From Ceratodon purpureus (lineage: Eukaryota; Streptophyta; Bryopsida; Pseudoditrichales; Ditrichaceae), in NCBI GenBank assembly GCA_014871385.1, contig CM026428.1:10274772-10338771 (forward strand): 64,000 nt of DNA. Reading direction: 5' to 3'. The translations under genes and the position numbers were made by a program. The first letter of the stretch is position 1, and each line of letters opens with the position of its first letter. Shown piece after piece: positions 47,104 through 57,401 of this stretch. The notes beneath the pieces were generated by a model that saw nothing but the letters and a program-made list of their open reading frames with translations, had not been told where the DNA came from and did no database searches.

Positions 47104-49912
47104 CCCGAACTCCCCCATCCTCCCAAAAACATACTTAAAAACCCTCGACAATTCCTGATTCACGAAATACTAGATCACGAACATCGTAAAATCAAGGATA
47201 AATATTGGATTATCAAAAAAGACACAATATACTTATGCCAATGGAACACGCCAAACAACAACTCATACCACAAATGGCGAACTCAAAGAGAATTATTTCC
47301 CTGGAACGACCGCCACACATGTCATCACAACACTGAAATACTCACCCAATACTATACAAAACAACAACATAAGCATTGTTCAGACACCATCAAAAAATAC
47401 TTCTCTATCACACAAGCAAAAGACACAAGATATGTTATTCCAGCCACAACCATTCCATTAGCTCACATCTCTATTAATGAATGTAACCCAGAAAACGACA
47501 TTCAAACAAATATTAACACAATACAAACAAACCTAAACATAGCACATATATACGAAGAAAATGGTAGACACCTCATTACTATTCCAAAAACAAGATTAAC
47601 ATGGTTATGGAAACAATATCAGAATGCGAAAAATACCCCACATGGCCTAGAACCCCCAACTCAATCTTTTGAAACTGAAATTGCATGGCTATACCGAAGA
47701 TATAAATACCGTAACCCAAAAAATGACCCACTTCATTGTGCCCAATACACCATACCAACTCAAATACTTGACTTTCTCATTGAAACATTCAAAATTCAAA
47801 CATCATACTTCTCATCCCCAGTTAGTAGTTACATGCCCCACACAATTTAGCCAATTCTACTCACCATTTCCCCGAGATATTATTTTTGGTTCTCTAGAGA
47901 AAGCATTTGATCACAAATGGAAAGGTATTGGCTACGCCCATCCCCACAATGAAACAGACTTACAACAAGCCATCTATTGGGCCCGTCTTGCAGCAAAAAA
48001 CAATCCAAACACAATGACTATAATCACATCCCCAGACACTAACTGGTACCAAAATTTTAACCCATACATTGGCCCCTTTCCAGATACACACATCATTGCC
48101 GACTTCGCTGCAGATACCATCACATATATAGAACCCACAAAACCTCCTGACGTCAACACTGAAAGAAAAGAAATATCTACCCTACAAATACTTTGCATTC
48201 ATCACCAAGACAACAATATCGGTAACCAAGAACAAATGAATCAACTCAATTCCATTACAGATAATCTAAAAATACCACAGATTTACACACAAATTGCTCC
48301 TCCTACCCCTTTAAATACCCCGGTTAAACCCAGTAAAAAATGGTCCAGATTAGAATACCCTAATACACTAACAAATAGCCCCTCACATATCCCCCCAATC
48401 CCGAACTACCATACAAACCTGCCACTAAAATTTGAAGCCCAACTCAGTTATTACACCGATGGCTCCTTTATTCCTCCAAAAGAAATTGGCCCCAATAATG
48501 AATGGATGAGGGAAAAAGCTGGATATGGCATCTACAGCCCTAAAGGTATTAACATCCCCAAAAGACTCCATGGACACCAAAACATTCTACGAGCTGAAAT
48601 GATGGCTATACACGAAACACTAAAAATCATCAACACACAATTTCCTAATGAACCCGCATACATTTTTACTGACTGCCTAAACGTACTATATTTACTAAAC
48701 ACGCAAATTAAACACCCCACAATACACAACAGCCACCCCAACCAAACCACACTTGCCTCCATGGTAGAACTACTCCAACAACGAATACAACCCATTTCTT
48801 TACACAAAGTCAAAGCACACATCAACATTGACGGTAACGAGAAAGCAGATAAACTAGCAAAAATTGGAGTCAATCTAGAATATATAACTGCCGAACACCC
48901 ATACGAATACGCGCATGCCACCCCATACTACTACCAGAAAGATCTATGGCCATCCATGATAGATATGCCAGACAAAGGACCAGTTAGAAACCTAGAAAAA
49001 CAAATCAAGAAATATGATAGAGAAAAAAACTTAGAAATTATGGCCATACAAACCCCCAATATTTACAAATGGACAGCGAATGAAGATATAGACAATGAAC
49101 TCTCCAATGAATTCTGGAAAAATCCAATCATTACAGACAAACAAAAAACATGCCTTATTAAATTCCGTACTGGAACATACATGGGCCATGCTAGAAAACA
49201 AATGTTCTTTGGAAGAGAAAGATTTCCATCCATCACATGTCCTATTTGTAGATCACATGAACCGGACACATGGTTACATGTACTACTCACATGCCAACAA
49301 CAACACATACATTCACTCCGCGTCAAAAGACACAACAAAGCAGTTTGGGAAATCCGTAAATTATTAATCTCATCAAAAAAATCCCGCTGCTTTATCCTCA
49401 TGAATGCTGGAACCTTCAATGATAAACCTCCAGAAAATACCGTACCAAACTGGTTACTCCCTTGCTCATGTGGCACACAAAGATGCCACTGTAACTCGAG
49501 ATTTAGACCAGACATTTTATGTGTAAAAGGTCTATCTTACCAAACTGAACCCCCTTCTGAAATTAATCCCAACCTTACAATACAATTTATTGAATTTACA
49601 TATTGCAATGACAGATTCTCCCCAGAAACACTCCAAGCCAAAACCAACAAATACAATCCACTAATCGCCAATATCACTGCTCTAGGATGGAAAGTTGACC
49701 CCCTTATCGTCATTACAGCCGGCGCTAGAGCAACTACACACATCCCATCAATGAAATCACTTGAAGAAAAATTCCAAATATCGATGTCCACCATCAAAAA
49801 CACCTTCAAAAACATAAACACTATCGCCATACAATACGCCATGTCCATTCTACTCCACAAAAGAAGAATAGAAAACCACCAATCAATTCCTCAAACATTA
49901 GATCCCCCTTAG
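47104..49912 (+). pseudogene. LINE ORF2 C-terminal part: unknown module, RNase H, zinc knuckle, restriction-like endonuclease
   Basis: Reading resumes after the hAT and shifts frame once near 47,820, then is open to 49912. The first ~430 residues form a module I do not recognise (FYSPFPRDIIFGSLEKAFD, GIGYAHPHNE, AIYWARLAA). RNase H follows: SYYTDGSFIPP (Asp at 48458), LRAEMMAIHETL, YIFTDCLNVLYLL and NIDGNEKADKLAK supply the acidic residues. CPICRSHEPDTW and HVLLTC (49,238-49,294) is a typical LINE zinc knuckle. The end carries RPDIL, IQFIEFTYCND, KTNKY and ITAGARATTH, the layout of a PD-(D/E)XK nuclease. Such a fold at this place is typical for target-nicking restriction-like endonucleases. 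Confidence 0.75.
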
Positions 49913-49960
49913 TAAAAAACTTTAAAATAAAATAAAATAAAAAAATTTAGTAGTAGCTAG
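49913..49960 (+). other. LINE 3' tail
   Basis: A short A-rich tail (AAAATAAAATAAAATAAAAAA) closes the element. I found no certain target duplication. Confidence 0.6.
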
Positions 49961-50620
49961 AGCTACTTTATTTAAATTGTTAGCATACAGGTGTCAAGTC
50001 TCTTTTTTGTCACTTCTCGCAAAGGGGGCTGTTGGTTGGCACAACTTATTACCTGCTCATGATCATTCACTCAGCAGTATCAAGCCACTCCATCCCCTAC
50101 ATCCACTCAAACGAGTCCATCAGGGTTCGAACCCGGACCGAATTAATGAGACAAACGCTCACATCCAACCAACAATGAGCTCGTGGCTTGATGTCCGTAA
50201 CATCACCACAAACTATTCTATATACTTGTTTTCACTAGTTACTTGCTACTGGTTACTTGTGACTAAAGTGTCTACTCTTGAAAGGGGGGAGTAGATCTTT
50301 ACTTTCATACCTTTGTCCTGTGGACTTTGGATTGGGGGTAGGTCGAACAGACACTTAATTCACGTCGGTCTCCTCCGGAGACCGCAGTTTCTCCCTCTCT
50401 CTTCAAAAAAGTTGTGGAAGATTGCCAAAAAAATCATTTTCCGCTAGGGGATATACTGAAATTTACAAACACAGGCCGTTTTTTGACAATAAAAATAGCA
50501 TATGAAAAAAATTGGATTAAAAATCGGAACGGTGGGAACATGCTCTACTGCCTTCTCTATACACAAAAAAAATTATTTTTGAAAAATATCAAAATCTCAA
50601 TTTTTGGTGGAATTTCAAAG
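49961..50620. other. Unassigned repeat-like DNA with Pol III box-B-like palindrome
   Basis: GGTTCGAACC at about 50,127 is a palindromic match to a tRNA T-arm/box B. Two interleaved 10-bp inverted repeats surround it: TGTTGGTTGG with CCAACCAACA, and ATCAAGCCAC with GTGGCTTGAT. AAAGGGGGCTG and AAAGGGGGGAG runs resemble polypurine tracts. It could be a SINE or a piece of an LTR element; no tRNA cloverleaf could be drawn. Confidence 0.3.
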
Positions 50621-50624
50621 TTTC

Positions 50625-50670
50625 GGCTTTGGGCAGATTTTGGGCAGTTTTGGGCAGTTTTGGGCAGAAT
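50625..50670 (+). repeat. TTTTGGGCAG short tandem repeat
   Basis: About four 10-11-bp units (TTTTGGGCAG) occur in a row. This is within the right flank of the possible TTAA element. Confidence 0.7.
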
Positions 50671-51140
50671 TTGCTGCATTGACAGTGGCTGTGAGCTTGC
50701 CCGAAGTTTGGCTGAATGCAGCTTTTGACACTCAAAACCCCGTAACTTTTAATCAGTATGTTAAAAATATAAAAAATAAATTCTGCACAAACCTCTTCAA
50801 AATACCTACATAAATTATTTTTTTCAAAGATTTAGGAATTAAATTGGAATTCTAGGAACCTGCCCAAATTTTAAAAAAGCCCATTCCAGGACAATGGGCC
50901 TTTAGGGGTTAACAAGAATACATAATTGTGCTGTCATGTATGAACGTAGTAGGTGCATGCATCCCTAATTTTTACATCTTCAGGGGAGAGCCCAAGCTGC
51001 AAAACTACATAGTTAGATGTGAGCGTCAAAGTTGCATGGCAATGCAATCTAACGCATGGATGACAACCTTTTTTTTCTAAGTATATATCTCACATTTTAT
51101 TAGCAGCGTGAAAGAAAGGTATAGGATCTCAATGCGAAAT

Positions 51141-51890
51141 AGACACTCACTGGTACTTGATGGACATGGATAACATGTCACCTTAGAAATGGTTCAAAAC
51201 AGTAGAGCAAAGGCTTGATATTATGACACGGCTAAGTGAGATAAGCCACAGGTTGCAACCACTAGATGTTAGTATATTTAAGCCATTCAAGGTAGCATTC
51301 CAAGCATGTAGAGATTGTAGGACAATAAGCAACAAAGAAAAAGGTGCATCCAAAGAGGACTTTGCGGATTGGATTTCTCAAGGACTAAAGAAGGCTCTTA
51401 CTATAGAGAAAATTCAAAGAGGCTTTGCAGCCACTAGAATCTAATTGCTCAATCCCAACCGCCATGGACATATACTTGGATGTGAGTTTATACTTCCGAT
51501 CAAGAGACTTTGCACACCTCAAAGAGCAAGCAGAGGTGTCGGTCTCTATTTCCAACAAGGACACAGTTGACGGGGTTGACGAAGCAGGACCTAAAGTGTT
51601 GCAAAGCGTTCAACTGCCATAGAACAGTGAATTTTTGTAGGTTGATGGGGTTAGCATGGCAAGTGCTGCAGCGCCGCTCTATAATGCTTACTTCTTTGTC
51701 CAATCACATCAAGAGTTTGGCTCTCACATCGAAGTCAATATAGAGGTGGATTCCGATGGCAAGATTGAGTGCGCTGTGACACCTTGTAGCAAAATCTTTG
51801 CTCTTCCACGGATACTACATCACACTCCACGAGCTCGCCACACTAAAGAGCCCCTAGTGGAATAGTCAAAATCGATCATCATAATCTCTG
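51141..51890 (+). pseudogene. pogo/Tigger-type (DDE_1) transposase relic
   Basis: LVLDGHG followed by a stop and HVTLEMV near 51,150-51,205 matches the second catalytic Asp region of DDE_1 transposases. SHRLQPLDVSIFKPFKVAF, WISQGLKKALTIEKI and GFAATRI (51,247-51,441) match the C-terminal catalytic domain of the same family. Stops and frame changes are frequent and the N-terminal DNA-binding part is missing. The flank to about 52,280 contains further short Lys/Arg-rich pieces in varying frames that may be its tail. Confidence 0.7.
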
Positions 51891-53332
51891 AAGACTACAA
51901 CATTTGTTAAGATTGATGTAATAGAAGCTAAGGCAGAAATAAATTGATTGTTGCAAAAGAGCAGGAGGAGTATAAGATTCAAGGAAAAGCTTGGAAGGTC
52001 CACTGAGAGGAAGAAGGTCATGTACATGTACTATATCTAGGCAGAATGCCGAAAACAAAGCGTAAACGCAAGAAAGCCAAGTCTAAGACCGTCGAGAAGG
52101 ACATTTTAGAAGACATAGAATTTTAAGAATATGCGTCTTATCATTTTATTGATTATATCATTATGCCTAGAAAGTCAAAGGCAGAGCTCATGAAGTGTCG
52201 GAGGCACTTTGGCAGGTTCACAACAGAGACATCAGATCCACAAGATGTAGAACAAGCTCCGCAAAAAAGAGCTGTTGTCCACGGGCATAGATAGCATGGA
52301 TTCTAATGGACTTCAACGTCCACTTTAGTGAGTTGCAATCTTAAGTTGACTTAAGTCTAGAGTTTAATCTAAGTGTTGTATTATTATTATTAAAGTTTCT
52401 TCAAACCCAATTTGGGATTTGGAATTAATGGCTGCTTAGATGAAGTAGTAAAAAATAATATTTTGATATAAATTTTTTGAGAATGAAGATTTTACTACAA
52501 ATTAATTGTATAATTTTTTGGATGAATTTATGATTTTTGGAAAACATTTCATTAAGAAACTCATTTCCTCTTCAAATTTGGATAGCAAAAAACTTTTTGT
52601 TTCTAAACATATAACATATACTTAATGAGATTCCTACTTAAACCATTAACGTATCCAAGTTGGAGTATAGATGAGTTTTATAAATGCAAGCTTCAAAGTT
52701 TGACGAAATGAATTCTACAGTTGGTGAATAAAATTCCAGTTCACTTTCATCTTCATGAGATCACAGTTGAAGAAAGATCAACAATCCAATTTTGGTTTAT
52801 GAGTAGAATACCAAATTAATTTAAATTTTTTTTGGCTTTATTCAAAAAAATGTGTATAAGGTGGTCAACTTTATGTGCTCATGAAAACTAATCTATGGGA
52901 TATCATGGTCACAATAAGATAAGATGGTGGATTACTTTAAAGCCACCTTAGTTAATTTTTGAGGTCTATGTGTTTGATATCTAAATACTTGATATCTAAT
53001 TATAACTTTAAAAAATTACTTATAAACATGTCATAAAATTTGCATTTTTTTTCCTTTTTGAAAAATCCATTGAAAATTTCAATCATCAAATCTCAAGTAT
53101 GTAAAATTGGTTATAAATAGTATAAAGCGACCACTCAATGTAATCCATCCAACTCAACTATAGAATCAAACCCTGGACAATAAACCTTGTCCTTGTCATT
53201 ACGACAAATGGACTCTAAAGCAAACAACCATTGGTGTGGCAAAAAGCCCGTGCTTTTTATTAGTCATGAGAAAAATAAAAAATACTTAAATTATCTAAAA
53301 TTACCTAAATAGAGAAACACACAGTCAGGCAA
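51891..53332. other. AT-rich DNA without a recognised gene
   Basis: Apart from the possible tail of the pogo relic up to about 52,280, I see only AT-rich spacer with homopolymer runs. Confidence 0.4.
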
Positions 53333-53767
53333 GGTTTTTCACAAAGTTTTAACCTGTCCATGTCCAAAAACCTTGAATTGAAAGGCAAAAAAAAATGAAA
53401 CTCGTCCCAAAACCGGTAATCTCAAAACCAACCCATCGATGGAAAGGTTAAAAAATAAACAGCCCGTCCAAAAACCGGTTCAAAAAAGAAACACCTGTCC
53501 TATGCTAATCTTCACTAAAATTAAAAAATTAAAAAAAAATTAAAAAAACCAAAAAAAGAACCAAAAACAAAATTTGAGGCTATGTGCCTTGGCTACACCT
53601 CAGCTCGCTGCAATCTTGGCCGCGGCTCTGTGCCTTGGCCCAGCCCGACCTAGTGTCCCAGCTCGTAGCCTCGCCTCGCAGGACTGTATCACTGACAGAA
53701 CTGCGATGCTGCGTTTCAACCTTGGACGTGATTTTTTGCTTTGGAGTAAAGGAGGTAGCAACCTTAA

Positions 53768-54409
53768 CACTACTGCAAATGTGGTTTAAGAACACCGGTT
53801 TGTAGACCAGGCACTACACTAAGAACCGGTGTACACACCATGGTGTACTAGGGAACGCCTCTTGCAATGAAACGCAGAACAGTCAATTATAGTGTCAAAT
53901 ATATACCTTGATCATTAATTAATTAATAACCCTTGTGAAGGGTGCCACATGGACCCTCATGTGGGGGTGCCACATGGCACTTATGAAACTATGGCAAAAT
54001 GAATTAGTGTGGGTTGGTGAATTAGTGTGGGTTAGTGATTTAGCATGCCAACTCAACACCCTCTCAAATTTCTCCGCCCACAACTCCTACTCTATATACT
54101 TTCTCACCTCCTCTGCATTCTCAAACAATATGGGACAAATCCTCAATTCCAAACCATACATACCATACCATCACCATTTTGGGACGTAGTTACTTTGCAT
54201 GTACTCAGACCATCTAGTACTTAAAATAGCCACCCCTCATCCTAATCCTTTGTTCCCTCATGACTGCAACCTATTATCAAACTGAAACAAAGCAATATCG
54301 TCTTCACAAATCAGACATCGAGTCTCATTGGCTGTCACAATTTTGCTATATACTAGAGGTTCACTACGGTGTACTGCGCTGGTGTAAAACAACCGCTTTT
54401 CCAGTAGTG
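53768..54409. mobile_element. CACTA-type miniature element, 642 bp
   Basis: It begins CACTACTGCAAATGTGGTT and ends, on the opposite strand, CACTACTGGAAAAGCGGTT: the classical CACTA terminus. The 3-bp flanks are TAA and AAA, a near match to the expected 3-bp duplication. ACCGG-type subterminal motifs lie near both ends. No coding capacity, so it would depend on a transposase elsewhere. Confidence 0.75.
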
Positions 54410-54471
54410 AAAGGACCCAGGTTGATATGTTAGAAGGGTTTTTCTAGACAAAATTTGATCAAGAGTCCTCT

Positions 54472-54535
54472 CTATACTTGAAGTTGGGGACTTCACTTGA
54501 AGTTGGGGACTTCACTTGAAGTTGGGGACTTCAGA
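54472..54535 (+). repeat. 20-bp tandem repeat, three copies
   Basis: ACTTGAAGTTGGGGACTTC is repeated three times in a row. A 26-bp pair (CTTGTTTAGAGGAACATGAA) follows at about 54,600-54,650. Confidence 0.9.
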
Positions 54536-55352
54536 TGCTTTGATGTGCATTTCAAATGCAAATATTCCAGTTGAAAACATCAATTGGAATGCAGTGATGC
54601 TTGTTTAGAGGAACATGAAGGATACTTGTTTAGAGGAACATGAAGGATAGGAGAATTCATCCACTTGTTTGAATGATAAGTTCTTCTTCTTCTTTTTGTA
54701 AAAATTGAACATGTTTATATAAACTAAAATTATATAAAATTGCTTAGTTTTCCTTCAATTTAAATCTCTGTCATTGTGTTTAAAAGGTTCTTAATACTGT
54801 GGTTGATGAATCAAAGTGTGCAGGTGAATTAAACACCTGAAGATTGGTATTTTGATTAGGTATTAGTGGTTTGACTCCATTATGTTCACATTCACATGTC
54901 ATATATGACATGATGTAATTGATATTTACATCATTCATTTTTTTGGGAAAAAATTATCAAAAAAAGTATTTATTTTTAGAACCCGTCCAAAGTGAATTTG
55001 ACACGTCCAAAAAACGGTTCATTTTCAGAGAACCTGTCCACTGGAAATGTTTTTTTTTTTCAGAACATGTCCCTCGACATGTTAGGGACCTTGTGAAAAA
55101 TCACCACTGCTCACAGTTCCTGAAAACAGCCGTCGGGCCCTAAATCAAGGAAGAGGAATGGGAGGAGGACCGGAGGACTGGGGGGCGAGCTTTATTATTA
55201 TAAGGCCAATCAACCAGCACTCAAGTAACAAACCTTCCTCATCATGATCACCAGGCACCGACGATATTGCTTCCAAGAGAAATGTCAGCTGCATAATCAC
55301 ATAGTAAAATTCTGTATCCACATAGATAAATTCGGCATATTCTTCAACACAA

Positions 55353-56805
55353 ATGTCGGACGAAGGTCTTCCGGATGAGCCTCTGGACGATGAGCCTGTT
55401 ATAGATCTGAGATATCCTGTTCCTCCCGAACTCGGAGACAAGATGAAAGCCGCTTTCCCTTACTTCCTTCGCAAGGGAGGCCACAAAACTCAAATTCCAG
55501 ACAAGTACTCAAACATCTCATCTGCCCAAATTCACTTCTTGAACATGACTACTTCCACAAAATTGTCAATTTGGCAAGTTTGCAAAATCAATGTTTCAGA
55601 TTCAACTGAAACAACTTACACCTGTAGGATATGTAGTTGTTTCAATATTTTCAATAATTGGTGAGGTGAAACATTGGTGAAGTGTCCACATTGACAACCA
55701 AAAATTTCTTTTGCTAAGAAGCTGATTGATCCTTGATGAGATTGTCTCTTGCTGAATAATTTACTTTAAAAGTTCTGGTCTTTTTGTAACAGTACTGTGG
55801 GAACAATTATGCGATGTGCATGTATCAACCCGACGGAGGTGCAAGTTCAAGAGATTTTTGCCGCTGTAAAGATCTCATACCACCAACTGTCGATTTTTTT
55901 TTGTGAAAATTAGGTTTCAAGGTGGGTCTTGTGCACGGTTTTATGGTGATGCAAGAAGCATAACAATTTTTACAGAGGTTTAAGGAAAATTGCTTCTTAG
56001 TGGATTTCCTGGATGTAGGGATTAATTTTTAGCGGGTCAATGTGTGTTTCCTGCAGTGTAAAGCAAAAGAGAAAAATGCGACTCAAAGAGGTTATTTTGA
56101 GTATGATAATTTTGAGCAACAGGTTGCTCAAATGCAGTTCAATAATCCAGGTTGTTTTCAAAGGAAGTCGAAAGAAAAGATTATGGAAGCCCTTGATGTG
56201 AGTTCACATGCATGAACTGATGCTGTAGTTATTCGTAGTTGTGAAAATCAATATTGGTTTATGTTATAAAATGTCTTGTACAGAAATTGAGAAGATGCAT
56301 ACAATGTGTTGATTTGACGCTGAAAATTACGATCTCGCAGACAATTTTTAAAGGAAAGAAAACAGCGGAAGTAAATGAAATCAGGGTAATATGATTTAAT
56401 CCCCTCATTTCTATTGAAGAACATAAGTTGCATAGATTTAAACGTAGGTTGTAGAGATCGGGGAAATTTTGCGTGAAGGTGAACATGGAAATTTACTGAA
56501 GGACTTTGTGAAAATTTATTTGAACCCATCTTGTGAAAATGCTTAAGTTCAAATGACATAATCTGGAAGTGCATGTTTCTTTAAGCCTCTGATTTTTTTG
56601 ATTGTGATGAGAAATTTGGATGCAGGACGTGTTTTTGACGAGATGCGACAAGTTCACTCTCGACGAGTGCAGCAAACTGGCCAAAGCTGCGGCAGATTTT
56701 GACACCAAGTTGGTTTACTTTGACGAATATGCTGACCTCCTTGCCAAGGACGGCATCCCTCCTCCTCCTGATCCACTTGAGCCCATCAACGAATCATTTA
56801 GGTGA
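55353..56805 (+). CDS. EF-hand protein, dynein regulatory complex subunit 8 (EFCAB2) like
   Basis: Five exons (55353-55504, 55793-55865, 56057-56197, 56341-56385, 56626-56805) join with consistent phases and GT-AG borders, giving 196 residues. The core shows two degenerate EF-hand pairs. KMKAAFPYF leads into NTVGTIMRCACINPTEVQVQ and RGYFEYDNFEQQV. Then MEALD and the 15-residue exon TIFKGKKTAEVNEIR lead into DKFTLDECSKLA and LVYFDEYADLLAKDG. The VGTIxR...PTExxxxxI...GYxxYxxF order is characteristic of EFCAB2/DRC8, part of the nexin-dynein regulatory complex of motile cilia. In land plants this fits flagellated sperm. Calcium-loop acidic residues are poorly kept, so calcium binding is doubtful. 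The short fourth exon is unusual but phase-perfect. Confidence 0.7.
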
Positions 56806-57401
56806 CAATATTTTGAACAGATCCTTACCACTTCAAAATGAATTGTGCAAACAAAAGAATTTAAAGTTTTCACATGGACAAGAAAACTATACAATTCAGT
56901 CATTTGGAAGTGGAAGCTGGATGGCACTTCATCAGATAGTGTTTTACACCGTGGAGGATATAACCTACGACGTTATTTGCTGAATTAGCTATGGCCCCAA
57001 AATTCTCCTCATTGATAACACTCATTTATTTGCAAGTTGGGTGCGCAACTCAAGTCAATAGTATTGCTCAGTTAGTCAGCTGACTAGAGACTCGAGAGCA
57101 AGATGTGATGCTCTTTCAAGTAACAGTTTGCTGAGGTTCATGTTAATAACAGTTTTAATTTGTAAGGTTTTCTGATCAATGGCGAGCGGATTATAAAGCT
57201 GTTGCCACGATTTCCAAGTTTCATCTCCGTATGAAGTTTTATGCTTCTGCAACTGCTTCTAAGGACAACTTGCAGACTTAAGGACAAGGACAGAGAACTT
57301 AAAAGACCCAACTGCTTCAGAGTTGGAATCAAGGAACGGTGAAAGCAAGAAATGAAAACCAACGGTGAAAGCAACAAGGCTTACCCTTAAAAACTGCTGT
57401 A
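56806..57401. other. 3' flank of the EF-hand gene
   Basis: No gene recognised; probably untranslated region and spacer between two convergent units. Confidence 0.4.

Larger units (their letters stand above)
35002..49960 (+). mobile_element. Large LINE-type retrotransposon with dual endonuclease domains, split by a hAT
   Basis: In order it shows ORF1 (35748-37391), an 18-bp minisatellite, and ORF2 from 38149 with a 2A-like peptide. ORF2 then has an apurinic-type endonuclease, reverse transcriptase, an uncharacterised module, RNase H, a zinc knuckle and a C-terminal PD-(D/E)XK nuclease-like domain ending at 49912. The 3' end is an A-rich tail made of AAAAT units (49,920-49,946). Without the inserted hAT the element is about 10.6 kb, long for a LINE. 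Presence of both endonuclease types recalls the Dualen/RandI clade known from green algae. The 5' boundary is not defined and could lie as far left as about 32.2 kb. Several stops and frameshifts make this copy inactive. Confidence 0.75.
31453..50912. mobile_element. Possible TTAA-flanked element now enclosing the LINE
   Basis: TTAA followed by CCCCTAAATGCCCA at 31453 faces an inverted CCCCTAAAGGCCCA ending in TTAA at 50909-50912. TTAA duplications with CCC ends are the hallmark of piggyBac-type elements. The outer 0.5-0.9 kb on each side could be the halves of a small element split by the LINE insertion. The inner flanks do not match each other beyond 14-18 bases, so two separate solo ends remain possible. 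Confidence 0.35.
53333..55105. mobile_element. Non-autonomous element with imperfect inverted ends
   Basis: The left GGTTTTTCACAAAG followed by TTTTAACCTGTC matches, on the opposite strand, GATTTTTCACAAGG followed by TCCCTAACATGTC at the right. Both flanks also contain several CCGGTTC or GTCCAAAAAC-type motifs (53,405-53,480 and 54,980-55,020). No target duplication is obvious and no transposase is present. A CACTA-type element is nested inside. Confidence 0.45.

Noticed and set aside
50100-50180. tRNA gene at the GGTTCGAACC site
   Set aside because: No acceptor, D or anticodon stems could be paired around it.
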